Shown in pieces: positions 31,466 to 38,892 of a DNA stretch of 61,856 bases (position 1 is the stretch's first letter; each line of letters opens with the position of its first letter). The notes under the pieces were generated by a model that worked only from the letters and a program-made list of their open reading frames with translations, searched no databases and was not told where the DNA came from. Origin of the DNA: an uncultured Pelagibacteraceae bacterium (GTDB lineage Bacteria; Pseudomonadota; Alphaproteobacteria; Pelagibacterales; Pelagibacteraceae); NCBI GenBank assembly GCA_902537665.1, contig CACBCE010000008.1, positions 1-61,856 of the forward strand. Reading direction: 5' to 3'. The position numbers and the translations under genes were made by a program.

Positions 31466-32796
31466 TAGCAGAATTCATTGATCCAGCTATCTTAGGTTTC
31501 ATTTTAGTTGGCGTGATGTTATTTGCTATATTTATAGGATTTCCCATTTCATTCACTTTAATATTTCTAGGATTTGTATTTGGTTATCTTGGTTTTGGAA
31601 AATTAGTTTTTTATTTAATGACCCTTCAATTTTCAATGGTCATGACCGAACAAACGCTCGCTGCCGTCCCGCTCTTTGTTTTTATGGGTATTATGATGGA
31701 ACAAGCTGGATTGATGGAAAGGTTGTTTTCAGCATTTCAAATGATGCTAGCAAAAGTTAAGGGGTCTTTATATTACGCAGTTTTATTTGTTTCAGTTATA
31801 TTTGCTGCGGCAACAGGAATTGTTGGTGCATCTGTGACAATTCTTGGAATTATGGCTGCGAAGTCAATGAATAGATCTGGTTATGATGTAAAACTTGCAG
31901 CTGGCACTATTACTGCTGGTGGTACTTTAGGAATTTTAATTCCACCAAGCATTATGCTTGTTGTAATGGGACCTATTATGGAAATTCCAGTTATAGATTT
32001 GTTTGCAGCTGCAATCTTACCAGGAATTCTTCTTGCTAGTTTGTATGCAGCTTACACAACAATTAGATGCATGATTAATCCAAAACTTGGACCTGTTTTA
32101 CCTGATGATATGAGAGCTGCAAGCATGAAAGAAGTATGGATAGAATTTTTCTTAGGTTTAGTTCCTCCAGCGGCTTTAGTGTTCGCTGCATTAGGAAGTA
32201 TTTTGTTTGGATTTGCAACTCCAACAGAAGCAGCAGGTTGTGGAGCTATGGGTGCTTTATTACTTTCATTAGCTTATAAAAAATTAACTCTTTCAAAACT
32301 TCAAGAAGCATTGGTGAAAACATTAGAGATTACAGCTTTAATAATGGTTTTAGTTGCAGCATCAAATTTTTTTGGTGCGGTTTTTGCAAGACTAGGAACT
32401 CCAACACTTTTAACTGAGTTTTTATTAGGCTTAGAAATGAACAAGTATTTAATTCTAGCAATGATAATGGTGATGATCTTTTTATTGGGTTGGCCATTAG
32501 AGTGGGTACCAATTGTAATGATTATTATTCCAATAATTTTACCACTGGTAGAGGCTTTAGGATTTAATTTAACTTGGTTTGCAATTTTAGTTGCCGTTAA
32601 TTTACAAACCGCTTGGCTCTCACCTCCAGTAGCTCTCTCGGCTTATTTTTTAAAAGGTGTCGTTCCTGAATGGGATTTAAAGGATATTTATTATGGAATG
32701 ATGCAGTTTATGGTCCTTCAAGTAATAGGATTAGTTTTGATCATTATATTTCCTAAAATTGCTCTTTGGTTACCAACTCTCTTATATGGACAGTAG
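31462..32796 (+). CDS. dctM: TRAP transporter large permease (DctM)
   Basis: A 444-residue protein with about 12 helices. DctM motifs appear as AAATGIVGASVTILGIMAAKSM, GTITAGGTLGILIPPSIMLVVMGP and the mirrored second-half motif in LVEALGFNLTWFAILVAVNL, which repeats the elevator-type fold. The frame is open from GTG 31444, but ATG 31462 shares its bases with the dctQ stop (ATGA) and removes a basic extra N-terminus, so it is the chosen start. It moves the solute with sodium. Confidence 0.92.
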   Translation: MIAEFIDPAILGFILVGVMLFAIFIGFPISFTLIFLGFVFGYLGFGKLVFYLMTLQFSMVMTEQTLAAVPLFVFMGIMMEQAGLMERLFSAFQMMLAKVKGSLYYAVLFVSVIFAAATGIVGASVTILGIMAAKSMNRSGYDVKLAAGTITAGGTLGILIPPSIMLVVMGPIMEIPVIDLFAAAILPGILLASLYAAYTTIRCMINPKLGPVLPDDMRAASMKEVWIEFFLGLVPPAALVFAALGSILFGFATPTEAAGCGAMGALLLSLAYKKLTLSKLQEALVKTLEITALIMVLVAASNFFGAVFARLGTPTLLTEFLLGLEMNKYLILAMIMVMIFLLGWPLEWVPIVMIIIPIILPLVEALGFNLTWFAILVAVNLQTAWLSPPVALSAYFLKGVVPEWDLKDIYYGMMQFMVLQVIGLVLIIIFPKIALWLPTLLYGQ

Positions 32797-32821
32797 AAAC
32801 TTTAAGTTTTATATTGTCTAA

Positions 32822-34279
32822 GTGAGTCCTCAAAATTTAAAAAAAAATCTTACTAATTGGGATTTAGTTTCAGTTAACCCCAATGATAAAAATTGGGATT
32901 GGAAGGTTTTATTTTGTTTTTGGGGAGTAAATATTCAGAGTGTTATTGGTTTCTCATTAATCACCTCTTTGTATGTAATCTACAACCTTAATACTTTTGT
33001 TGTATTTTTTGGAACAATATTTGGAACTCTTCTAGTCTATCTATTTTCAAACTTGATTGGAAAGCCATCTCAAAAATATGGATTACCCTTTGTTGTTTTA
33101 TTACGACCCTCATTAGGTATTAGTGGAGCAAAATACTTCGGTTTACTGAGATTTTTAGTTGGTATTTTTTTATTTGGTATTCAAACATATTTTTTATCAA
33201 AAGCATTCAGTTATTTAATTAGAATAGCAATTTTTTCTATAGAACCTGAAATACTTGATCAACAAATATTACTTTTATTCTTTTTGGGAATGAACTTAAT
33301 TGATTGGATTGCAATTATCATAGCAATAATTTTTCAAGGATTTTTATTTAGTGTTGGAATGAATATGAATAAAAAGATTATTATTTTTTCAGCAATTACA
33401 GTTTATCTTGGAATATTATTGTTTTTTTTATGTGTATTTCTTAGTGATGTTAAATTTACTTCAAATGCATTTTTAAATTTATTAAATACAGAAAATTTTA
33501 TGAATAAAAATAATTTTGTGCCATTAATAACAGTCACTAGTACGGTATTTGCATATTTTTCGATTATAATTTTAAATTTTGGGGATTTTTCAAGGTATGT
33601 AAAAAGTGAAAGTCAGCTCAAAAAAGGAAATCTAACTTTAATATTAAATTTGATAATTTTTTCCTTTGCTGCTTTATTTATAGTTTCAGGTATGGATGCC
33701 TTTTTAAAGCAAGATCCAGAAAATCTTTCTAGAATATTGACAAATCCTACAGATATTCTTGGAAAGATAGATAATTTGTTTCTGATTGTTTTAGCTTTAA
33801 TTTTTATCATTATTGCCTCTGCTTCAACAAATTTAATAGCAAACTTTATTCCATCTCAATATACTTTAATTAATTTTTTACCTTTTTCTTTATCTGTTAA
33901 AAGTGCTGGTTTTATAATCACTATTATAGGTTTTATAATAGGAATATTTTGGTTAACTTTTCTAAGCCAAGTTGGTGCTTTGTCTTTTATTGATACATTT
34001 GGAGCTTTTTTTGGACCTCTTTTTGGAATAATGATTTTTGATTTTTATTTTATTCAAAAGGGTAAATTAGATAATAAAGATATTTATTCCTTGGAGAACA
34101 ATGGGATTTATTATTACAGTAGTGGATGGCATATAAAAGCAGTCTACTCTGTAATTTTGGGTTTTATTTTTTCAGCTTCAACTATTTGGAATACCAATTT
34201 AATGTTTCTTCAATCATTTTCTTGGATTATAGGGGCTTTTGTGGCTGCTTTTACTTATTATTTATTAACACGAAAATAA
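32822..34279 (+). CDS. NCS1-family permease (nucleobase/cation symporter)
   Basis: A 485-residue membrane protein with 12 helices of the NCS1 family, which moves purines, pyrimidines, allantoin, hydantoins or thiamine with cations. The N-terminal NKDWDWKVLF-like start appears as NPNDKNWDWKVLFCFWGVNI; the segment FVVLLRPSLGISGA after helix 2 matches the conserved P-x-x-x-R-x-x-F/L-G element; and IVASASTN-like IIASASTNLIANFIP marks helix 8. The start is GTG 32822, 25 bp after dctM. It sits in the TRAP unit and may bring in a related substrate. Confidence 0.78.
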   Translation: MSPQNLKKNLTNWDLVSVNPNDKNWDWKVLFCFWGVNIQSVIGFSLITSLYVIYNLNTFVVFFGTIFGTLLVYLFSNLIGKPSQKYGLPFVVLLRPSLGISGAKYFGLLRFLVGIFLFGIQTYFLSKAFSYLIRIAIFSIEPEILDQQILLLFFLGMNLIDWIAIIIAIIFQGFLFSVGMNMNKKIIIFSAITVYLGILLFFLCVFLSDVKFTSNAFLNLLNTENFMNKNNFVPLITVTSTVFAYFSIIILNFGDFSRYVKSESQLKKGNLTLILNLIIFSFAALFIVSGMDAFLKQDPENLSRILTNPTDILGKIDNLFLIVLALIFIIIASASTNLIANFIPSQYTLINFLPFSLSVKSAGFIITIIGFIIGIFWLTFLSQVGALSFIDTFGAFFGPLFGIMIFDFYFIQKGKLDNKDIYSLENNGIYYYSSGWHIKAVYSVILGFIFSASTIWNTNLMFLQSFSWIIGAFVAAFTYYLLTRK

Positions 34280-34283
34280 AAAA

Positions 34284-35036
34284 ATGGAAAAAATTACCTT
34301 CGATTTTAAAAATAGAACGGCAATTGTAACAGGAGGTGCTCAAGGATTTGGTTTTGATATTACTAAACGTTTTTTAAAATCGGGTGCAAAGGTGATTATA
34401 TGGGATAATGATACAAAAGCTTTAGAGTCAGCCATAAAAGAAATAGATAATCCAAATTTGAGTTCTAATACTGTTGATGTCTCTAATTATGATGAAGTTG
34501 AAAAAAATGTTAAGGAGATTACAAAAAATTCTAATATTGATATTTTAATAAACAATGCAGGCATGACTGGTCCCACAGCTACCTTGTGGGAATATGACAT
34601 TGAGATGTGGAAAAAAGTTGTGGAAATCAATGTTATGGGAACTTTTAATTGTTGCAGGTCGATAGTACCAAACATGATCAAAAATAATTATGGTAGAATT
34701 GTTAATGTAGCCTCTGTAGCTGGAAAAGATGGAAATGCTAATGCTAGTGCATACAGTGTAGGAAAAGCAGGAGCGATAGGTTTAACTAAATCATTAGGTA
34801 AAGAGCTAGCAGATAAGAATATAGCTGTAAATGCAGTCACTCCAGCGGGCGCAAAGACTAGAATTTTAGATCAAATGACCAAAGAGCATGTTCAAAGAAT
34901 GCTATCAAAAGTGCCTAGAGGAAGATTTCTGGAAGTTGAAGAGTTTACCTCGTTAATTTGTTGGCTTTCTTCTGAGGAAAACACTTTTTCAACAGCAGCA
35001 GTCTTTGATATTAGTGGTGGTCGCTCTACTTATTAA
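34284..35036 (+). CDS. SDR-family oxidoreductase
   Basis: A 250-residue classical short-chain dehydrogenase with TGGAQGFG (cofactor), DVSNYDEVEK, NNAGMTGPTATL, the catalytic Ser in NVASVAGKDGN, Tyr/Lys in YSVGK, and VFDISGGRSTY at the end. The ATATL insertion after NNAG and the ending ISGGR are shared with L-fucose/sugar-acid type dehydrogenases, but the exact substrate is unknown. It follows the NCS1 permease by 4 bp, so it belongs to the TRAP unit. The end overlaps by 4 bp the small peptide gene on the other strand. Confidence 0.88.
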   Translation: MEKITFDFKNRTAIVTGGAQGFGFDITKRFLKSGAKVIIWDNDTKALESAIKEIDNPNLSSNTVDVSNYDEVEKNVKEITKNSNIDILINNAGMTGPTATLWEYDIEMWKKVVEINVMGTFNCCRSIVPNMIKNNYGRIVNVASVAGKDGNANASAYSVGKAGAIGLTKSLGKELADKNIAVNAVTPAGAKTRILDQMTKEHVQRMLSKVPRGRFLEVEEFTSLICWLSSEENTFSTAAVFDISGGRSTY

Positions 35037-35170
35037 CTTCTGGGTTTTTGTTCAACTATTTTGATATTATTAATTTTAGCTCTACTAAACTTAATATCTT
35101 TGGACATAACTGGTGCAAAAATCATTATAGACCAGTAAATTAAGAGTATAAAAGCAGATATTGTCTTCAT
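35033..35170 (-). CDS. 45-aa small protein with N-terminal membrane or signal segment
   Basis: ATG 35170 to TAA 35033 encodes 45 residues: a hydrophobic N-terminus (MKTISAFILLIYWSIMIF) then APVMSKDIKFSRAKINN and IKIVEQKPRS. The hydrophobic run might be a signal anchor or signal peptide. The gene overlaps the SDR end by 4 bp on the other strand. No family was recognised. It shares the 40-50-aa, one-hydrophobic-run layout with other small genes in this window. Confidence 0.45.
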   Translation of the reverse strand: MKTISAFILLIYWSIMIFAPVMSKDIKFSRAKINNIKIVEQKPRS

Positions 35171-35253
35171 AATATTTATATAGAACTGAATGTTGAATTT
35201 TGAATGTTTAAATTTTGTCTAAATAATGTATTAAGAATTTTTTTTTAATTTTT

Positions 35254-35904
35254 ATGAAAATTTTAATAAATATTTTAATCATCATAATTTTATCTATTAA
35301 CTTGTCTTTAGCAGATGAATTACAAGTCTTTGATTTTACTGAAACAGAGCTCGCAGAACTTAAAGTTAGAAAGGTAAGAGGGGCTGACAATAAAACACTT
35401 TATACCGTTGGAACAAATGATAACGGAAATTATTTGAAATCAGTTGCTGATAATGCTGCTTCTGGCCTTGGAAAAGAGCTCAAGATAGACTTAGATAAGA
35501 CCCCGTTTATTAACATAACTTGGAAAATTGAGAAAGATTTGTCAGGAATTAGAGAAAATACGAAAAAAGGGCATGATTTTGCTGCAAGAGTTTTTGTGAT
35601 TAAAAAAACTGGAGCTACACCACTATCAAATAGAGCAATTAATTATGTTTTCTCAAGTAATAATGAAGTTGGGGCAAACTTTCCAAGTCCATACACAAAA
35701 AAATCTATAGATAATGTTTTAGCTAGCACAAGAGATAATTTAAATGAATGGGTAACAGTTAAAGCTAATGTTAAAGAGGATTTTAAAAGATTTCACGATC
35801 TAGATGTTAAAGAGCTTGATGGAATCGCTATTATGTCTGATACTGATAACTCAAAGATGAAATCTATAGCTTATTTTCAAAATATATATTTTTCATCTCA
35901 ATAA
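35254..35904 (+). CDS. DUF3047 family exported protein
   Basis: A 216-residue protein with a signal peptide (MKILINILIIIILSINLSLA, cleavage after LSLA-D). The body matches DUF3047: FINITWKIEKDLSG early in the domain, DFAARVFVIKKTG, NYVFSSNNEVGANFPSP and GIAIMSDTDNSKMKSIAYFQNIYF at the end (the D-T/S-D-N turn before the final strand). The family is uncharacterised, with a beta-rich domain that resembles carbohydrate-binding folds. It probably acts in the periplasm. No gene partner is obvious. Confidence 0.78.
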   Translation: MKILINILIIIILSINLSLADELQVFDFTETELAELKVRKVRGADNKTLYTVGTNDNGNYLKSVADNAASGLGKELKIDLDKTPFINITWKIEKDLSGIRENTKKGHDFAARVFVIKKTGATPLSNRAINYVFSSNNEVGANFPSPYTKKSIDNVLASTRDNLNEWVTVKANVKEDFKRFHDLDVKELDGIAIMSDTDNSKMKSIAYFQNIYFSSQ

Positions 35905-36045
35905 TTAGAATTTAAGATATTTTTTAAGATAAATATTAAATAAAGATAGTATAACAGCTACTATAACATCTTCTAAAGGACTTGCTTGTGGATAGCCAAA
36001 GTTCCACGCCGTAACCATCACTAGCCAAATTACAAATATATTCAT
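35905..36045 (-). CDS. 46-aa membrane peptide
   Basis: ATG 36045 to TAA 35905 encodes 46 residues: MNIFVIWLVMVTAWNFGYPQ, a short acidic turn ASPLEDV, then a second hydrophobic run IVAVILSLFNIYLKKYLKF. Two short membrane passes with a basic C-terminus are likely. The length and spread of codons look coding, and it fills the gap between the DUF3047 and YbgC genes. No known family. Confidence 0.5.
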   Translation of the reverse strand: MNIFVIWLVMVTAWNFGYPQASPLEDVIVAVILSLFNIYLKKYLKF

Positions 36046-36102
36046 TAAATACTTATACCTTAGTTTCTATTAAATATTTTACTTTTTTGATATGATAATA
36101 TT

Positions 36103-36525
36103 ATGCATGAAAATTTTTTTCATACTTTAAAAGTTTACTATGAAGATACTGATGCTGGAGGCGTCGTATATTATGCTAATTATTTGAAGTTTTTAGAGAG
36201 AGCCAGAACAGAAGCCCTCCATTCAATTGGTTTCAGTAACCAAAAAGTGAAAAAGGATTTTGGTTCATTAATCATAGTAAAAGCTTGCAACATTGAATAT
36301 AAAAAACCAGCAAGTCTCGAAGATGAACTAACTATAAGATCTTTTGTTAAATTTATTACCAAGACATCTTTTTTTATGAATCAAATAATAACCAAAGGTG
36401 ATGATACTATAGTTGAGGCGCAGGTTCATTTAGTTTTTGTTAATGATTTAGGTAAACCAGTAAAAATACCCGATGAAATTTATTCAAAATTTAAACCTTA
36501 TTTTTGTGATACTATTAAAATTTAG
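36103..36525 (+). CDS. ybgC: Acyl-CoA thioesterase YbgC-like
   Basis: A 140-residue hot-dog fold thioesterase. The YbgC signature YYEDTDAGGVVYYANYLKFLERARTEAL holds the catalytic aspartate. YbgC hydrolyses short acyl-CoAs and often starts the tol-pal operon, which is not seen here. The length is normal for the family (about 135). Its end overlaps the end of the convergent glycosylase gene by 11 bp. The exact acyl substrate is unknown. Confidence 0.88.
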   Translation: MHENFFHTLKVYYEDTDAGGVVYYANYLKFLERARTEALHSIGFSNQKVKKDFGSLIIVKACNIEYKKPASLEDELTIRSFVKFITKTSFFMNQIITKGDDTIVEAQVHLVFVNDLGKPVKIPDEIYSKFKPYFCDTIKI

Positions 36526-37195
36526 CTATTTTCTTTGCCATAATAAGTAATTGGTTGATCATAGTAGTCGTCACTAATTTTGTATTTACATTTCTTGGGC
36601 TTGGGTGATAACAAGCAATTAAAACTTTATTATCTGGCAATAAATATTTTTTTCCGTGTTTAAATTCAAATTTTTTTTGAAGTATAAACTTTTTTTTATA
36701 AATTTTTAAACAATTATCAAATGCAACTTTCCCAAGAGTTATGATCACTTTAAGATTTTTTAAATTTTCAATTTCATTTTCAAAATAATTTGAACAGCGA
36801 TTTAATTCTTTACTTTCTGGTTTATCACCTGGAGGAACACATTTAAGAATATTAGTTATGTAAGTTTCATTTAATTTCAAATTATCATTTGCTTTTTCTG
36901 AAAAATCTTGACTTGAAATTCCTGTTAAAAATAAACTCTTAAATAAAAAATTTCCTGATTTATCTCCTGTGAATGCCCTTCCGGTCCTTGTTCCACCATG
37001 AGCAGCTGGAGCAAGACCCAAAATCATCAATTTTGCTTTATTATCTCCAAAACCTGGAACTGGTTTTCCCCAGTATTTTTCATTCTTATTTTGTTTTCTT
37101 TTTTGTATTGAAATTTTTTTGATAAAACTAACAAGTCTTGGACATTTTTTACATTTAATAATTGTATTATTTATTTTTTTTAATTTAATAGTCAT
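36515..37195 (-). CDS. Uracil-DNA glycosylase, family 5 (UDGb)
   Basis: A 226-residue DNA repair enzyme. The active-site motif 1 reads GLAPAAHGGTRTGRAFTGD, as in family 5 UDGb, and the second motif is CYHPSPRN (H-P-S-P). UDGb lacks the polar catalytic residue of family 1 and removes uracil, hypoxanthine and other deaminated bases. An N-terminal iron-sulfur-type cluster pattern CKKCPRL is visible, with a further Cys in ILKCVPPGD. An upstream TTG at 37196-37198 is in frame, but ATG 37195 gives the better start. The ATG lies two bases from the divergent phosphatase start. Confidence 0.88.
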   Translation of the reverse strand: MTIKLKKINNTIIKCKKCPRLVSFIKKISIQKRKQNKNEKYWGKPVPGFGDNKAKLMILGLAPAAHGGTRTGRAFTGDKSGNFLFKSLFLTGISSQDFSEKANDNLKLNETYITNILKCVPPGDKPESKELNRCSNYFENEIENLKNLKVIITLGKVAFDNCLKIYKKKFILQKKFEFKHGKKYLLPDNKVLIACYHPSPRNVNTKLVTTTMINQLLIMAKKIAKF

Positions 37196-37197
37196 CA

Positions 37198-37755
37198 ATG
37201 AAATATATAAAATTTTTTTTTATTATTTTTATAACTTTCCCCTCATCGATTAAAGCAGATTTAAATCAAGAATCATCTTTAGAATTAAAAAAAGGTGGTA
37301 AACTTATATTTATTAGGCATGCATATGCACCAGGCGGTGGAGATCCTGAAAATTTTGATATTAATAACTGTGATACCCAAAGAAATTTAAGTAAGGAAGG
37401 AAGAATCCAAGCCAAAAAAATTGGAAATTTTTTTAAAGATAATGATTTTCAAATTTTCAAAGTTTTCTCAAGTGAATGGTGTCGCTGCAAAGAGACTGCT
37501 AAATTAGCTTTTACAAATTTTGAAACAAAAGATTTCTTAAATTCCTTTTTTAGCGCAAAGTTTGCTAATAATAAAAATAAACAAATGTTAGATTTGAAAA
37601 ATTATGTTAAAAAATTCAAAGGTAATGAAAATTTAATTTTTGTGACACATTATGTAGTAATATCTGAAGCTTTAGATTATGCTCCTTCATCAGGTGAGAT
37701 AGTTATTGCAGATAAGAATTTTAACAAAATTGGAAGTATAGAAATAGATTTTTAA
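37198..37755 (+). CDS. Histidine phosphatase superfamily protein, exported
   Basis: A 185-residue protein with a signal peptide (basic MKYIKFF then IIFITFPSSIKADL). The catalytic RHA in LIFIRHAYAPGGG, the arginine in VFSSEWCRCKETAKLAF and the second histidine in FVTHYVVIS are present, as in the branch 1 phosphoglycerate-mutase/phosphatase fold. A conserved insert DPENFDINNCDTQRNLS lies after the RHA motif. The protein should act in the periplasm on phosphoesters of unknown kind. Its start is two bases from the divergent glycosylase start. Confidence 0.85.
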   Translation: MKYIKFFFIIFITFPSSIKADLNQESSLELKKGGKLIFIRHAYAPGGGDPENFDINNCDTQRNLSKEGRIQAKKIGNFFKDNDFQIFKVFSSEWCRCKETAKLAFTNFETKDFLNSFFSAKFANNKNKQMLDLKNYVKKFKGNENLIFVTHYVVISEALDYAPSSGEIVIADKNFNKIGSIEIDF

Positions 37756-37759
37756 TATT

Positions 37760-37885
37760 ATGTCATCAAAACGAGCAATGAAACAAGCCCAAAAGCAAGC
37801 TTACGCTAAACATAGAAGCAACATTACTAATAATAGATTTGGAAATAGAAAAAAAAATTTCTCTAAGAAAAATAAAAAAAGTTAA
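37760..37885 (+). CDS. 41-aa basic peptide
   Basis: ATG 37760 to TAA 37883-37885, four bases after the phosphatase stop. The peptide opens MSSKRAMKQAQKQAYAKHRS and ends in a lysine/asparagine-rich tail; 14 of 41 residues are Lys or Arg. The first 30 residues (with RAMKQAQKQAYAKH and NITNNRFGNR) are not poly-A derived and look coding. It is intrinsically charged and likely binds nucleic acid or ribosomes, but no family is recognised. Its stop overlaps by 4 bp that of the convergent 140-aa gene. Confidence 0.5.
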   Translation: MSSKRAMKQAQKQAYAKHRSNITNNRFGNRKKNFSKKNKKS

Positions 37886-38304
37886 CTTTCTTTTTTAAAT
37901 TTCTCAATTTTTTTACAAAAAGAAATTTTAGATATTCCTTCTTCATCATTAAGAACAGTTTTCATGAAAATCTCTTGTTTATCTTTTTCAAAAAGAATTT
38001 GAGTATAAAATTGTGGATATCCGTGTTTATGAGTGAATATTTTACCATTTTCTTCATAAATATTACGAACATAAGAATTTGATTTTTTTGTACTTAAATC
38101 AGTTAGTCGATATTTTTGATACGTTTTTTCTTTATAAACATAATTTCTAGTCATAATTAATTCGTCCAGATTTAAGATGTACTCATTCTTTAAAAATTCA
38201 TCTTGTTTATCATCACATTTACTCATAATGATTATTTCTGATTTAAGATGTTGGAAGGGAATAATTATTAATAAAAAGGAAATTAAAAATCTAATTTCTC
38301 TCAT
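37882..38304 (-). CDS. Small exported protein of unknown function
   Basis: About 140 residues from ATG 38304 (MREIRFLISFLLIIIPFQHL). A longer frame reaches 38328, but the internal ATG gives a normal signal peptide ending near LKSEI. The mature part has one cysteine near its N-terminus (MSKCDDKQDEF) and one near the C-terminus (ISFCKKIEKF), so a disulfide is possible, and mainly beta-like segments between. No motif was recognised. Start overlaps the 57-aa membrane-protein gene by 14 bp; the three genes 38708-37882 form one run. Confidence 0.65.
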   Translation of the reverse strand: MREIRFLISFLLIIIPFQHLKSEIIIMSKCDDKQDEFLKNEYILNLDELIMTRNYVYKEKTYQKYRLTDLSTKKSNSYVRNIYEENGKIFTHKHGYPQFYTQILFEKDKQEIFMKTVLNDEEGISKISFCKKIEKFKKES

Positions 38305-38464
38305 TTTTTTCAGCAAAAAATAAACCAATTAAAAGTAAAGCTGTCCAACCAAGTCCTATTAATCCTTTGATAATATTAGTGTCAGCACTCCATAAATCAA
38401 GAAACAGAGCCCCAAAAATAAGACCCAGAATATATACAATAATTACAATTGTTGTTTTACTCAT
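38291..38464 (-). CDS. 57-aa membrane protein with two helices
   Basis: ATG 38464 to TAG 38291 encodes 57 residues: a first hydrophobic run TTIVIIVYILGLIFGALFL, a polar turn DLWSADTNI, a second run GLIGLGWTALLLIGLFF and the charged end AEKNERN. This is a clean helical hairpin. Its start overlaps the end of the DUF1289 gene upstream by 8 bp, and its end overlaps the secreted-protein gene by 14 bp. The doubled overlaps strongly suggest a real coupled gene. Function unknown. Confidence 0.6.
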   Translation of the reverse strand: MSKTTIVIIVYILGLIFGALFLDLWSADTNIIKGLIGLGWTALLLIGLFFAEKNERN

Positions 38465-38708
38465 TTAATAATTTTTTTTTGAAAAGAGAGATACCATTTT
38501 CAATTTTATAAGTATAGGACTCTTTAAAACTTTCTAATTGCCAACCAGTTAATCTTCTCTGAATAATTTCAAGATTTTCTTTTTTCCACTCGTCAGTTGT
38601 AGTCTCAATTTTCCAGGTTTTTTTTTCTTCATTAGTTCTTCCACACCCATAGCAATAACCAGTTTTCGGATCAGTTTTACAAATACTAATACATGGGGAA
38701 ATAACCAT
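38457..38708 (-). CDS. DUF1289 family protein
   Basis: An 83-residue protein with the DUF1289 zinc-type motif near its start: SPCISICKTDPKTGYCYGCG then RTNEEKKTW, in which four cysteines (residues about 6, 10, 19 and 22) could bind a metal. The C-terminal part is charged and helical (TTDEWKKENLEIIQRR). The family is widespread and uncharacterised; it is suspected to be a small iron-sulfur or zinc protein. It is the first gene of a three-gene run and lies back to back with the tRNA-Leu promoter. Confidence 0.82.
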   Translation of the reverse strand: MVISPCISICKTDPKTGYCYGCGRTNEEKKTWKIETTTDEWKKENLEIIQRRLTGWQLESFKESYTYKIENGISLFKKKLLNE

Positions 38709-38753
38709 AATAATATTATAAAGTAAAAATTATATAATTTACAATATTTGTCG

Positions 38754-38782
38754 TTGGACAAATAGTTTCAATCATATATAAA
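38754..38782 (+). promoter_or_regulatory. Predicted promoter of tRNA-Leu
   Basis: TTGGAC (38754-38759) and TATAAA (38777-38782) are separated by 17 bp, one good sigma-70 pair, ending 15 bp before the tRNA 5' end. This is a natural position for a stable-RNA promoter. The same transcript could read into tig. Confidence 0.6.
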
Positions 38783-38797
38783 ACCACTTGAATTTGT

Positions 38798-38882
38798 GGG
38801 GCGATGGCGGAATTGGTAGACGCGTCGGTCTTAGGAACCGATAGAGCAATCTGTGAAGGTTCGAGTCCTTTTCGCCCTACCA
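38798..38882 (+). tRNA. tRNA-Leu (anticodon UAG)
   Basis: The acceptor arm GGGGCGA pairs with TCGCCCT, followed by A and the encoded CCA (38880-38882). The D arm GCG-GAATTGGTAGA-CGC, the anticodon stem TCGGT/ACCGA around CTTAGGA (anticodon UAG), a long class II variable arm (TAGAGCAATCTGT) and the T arm GAAGG-TTCGAGT-CCTTT fit a leucine tRNA. Length 85 nt. It is 10 bp from the tig start. Confidence 0.96.
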
Positions 38883-38892
38883 TTAAGATATT

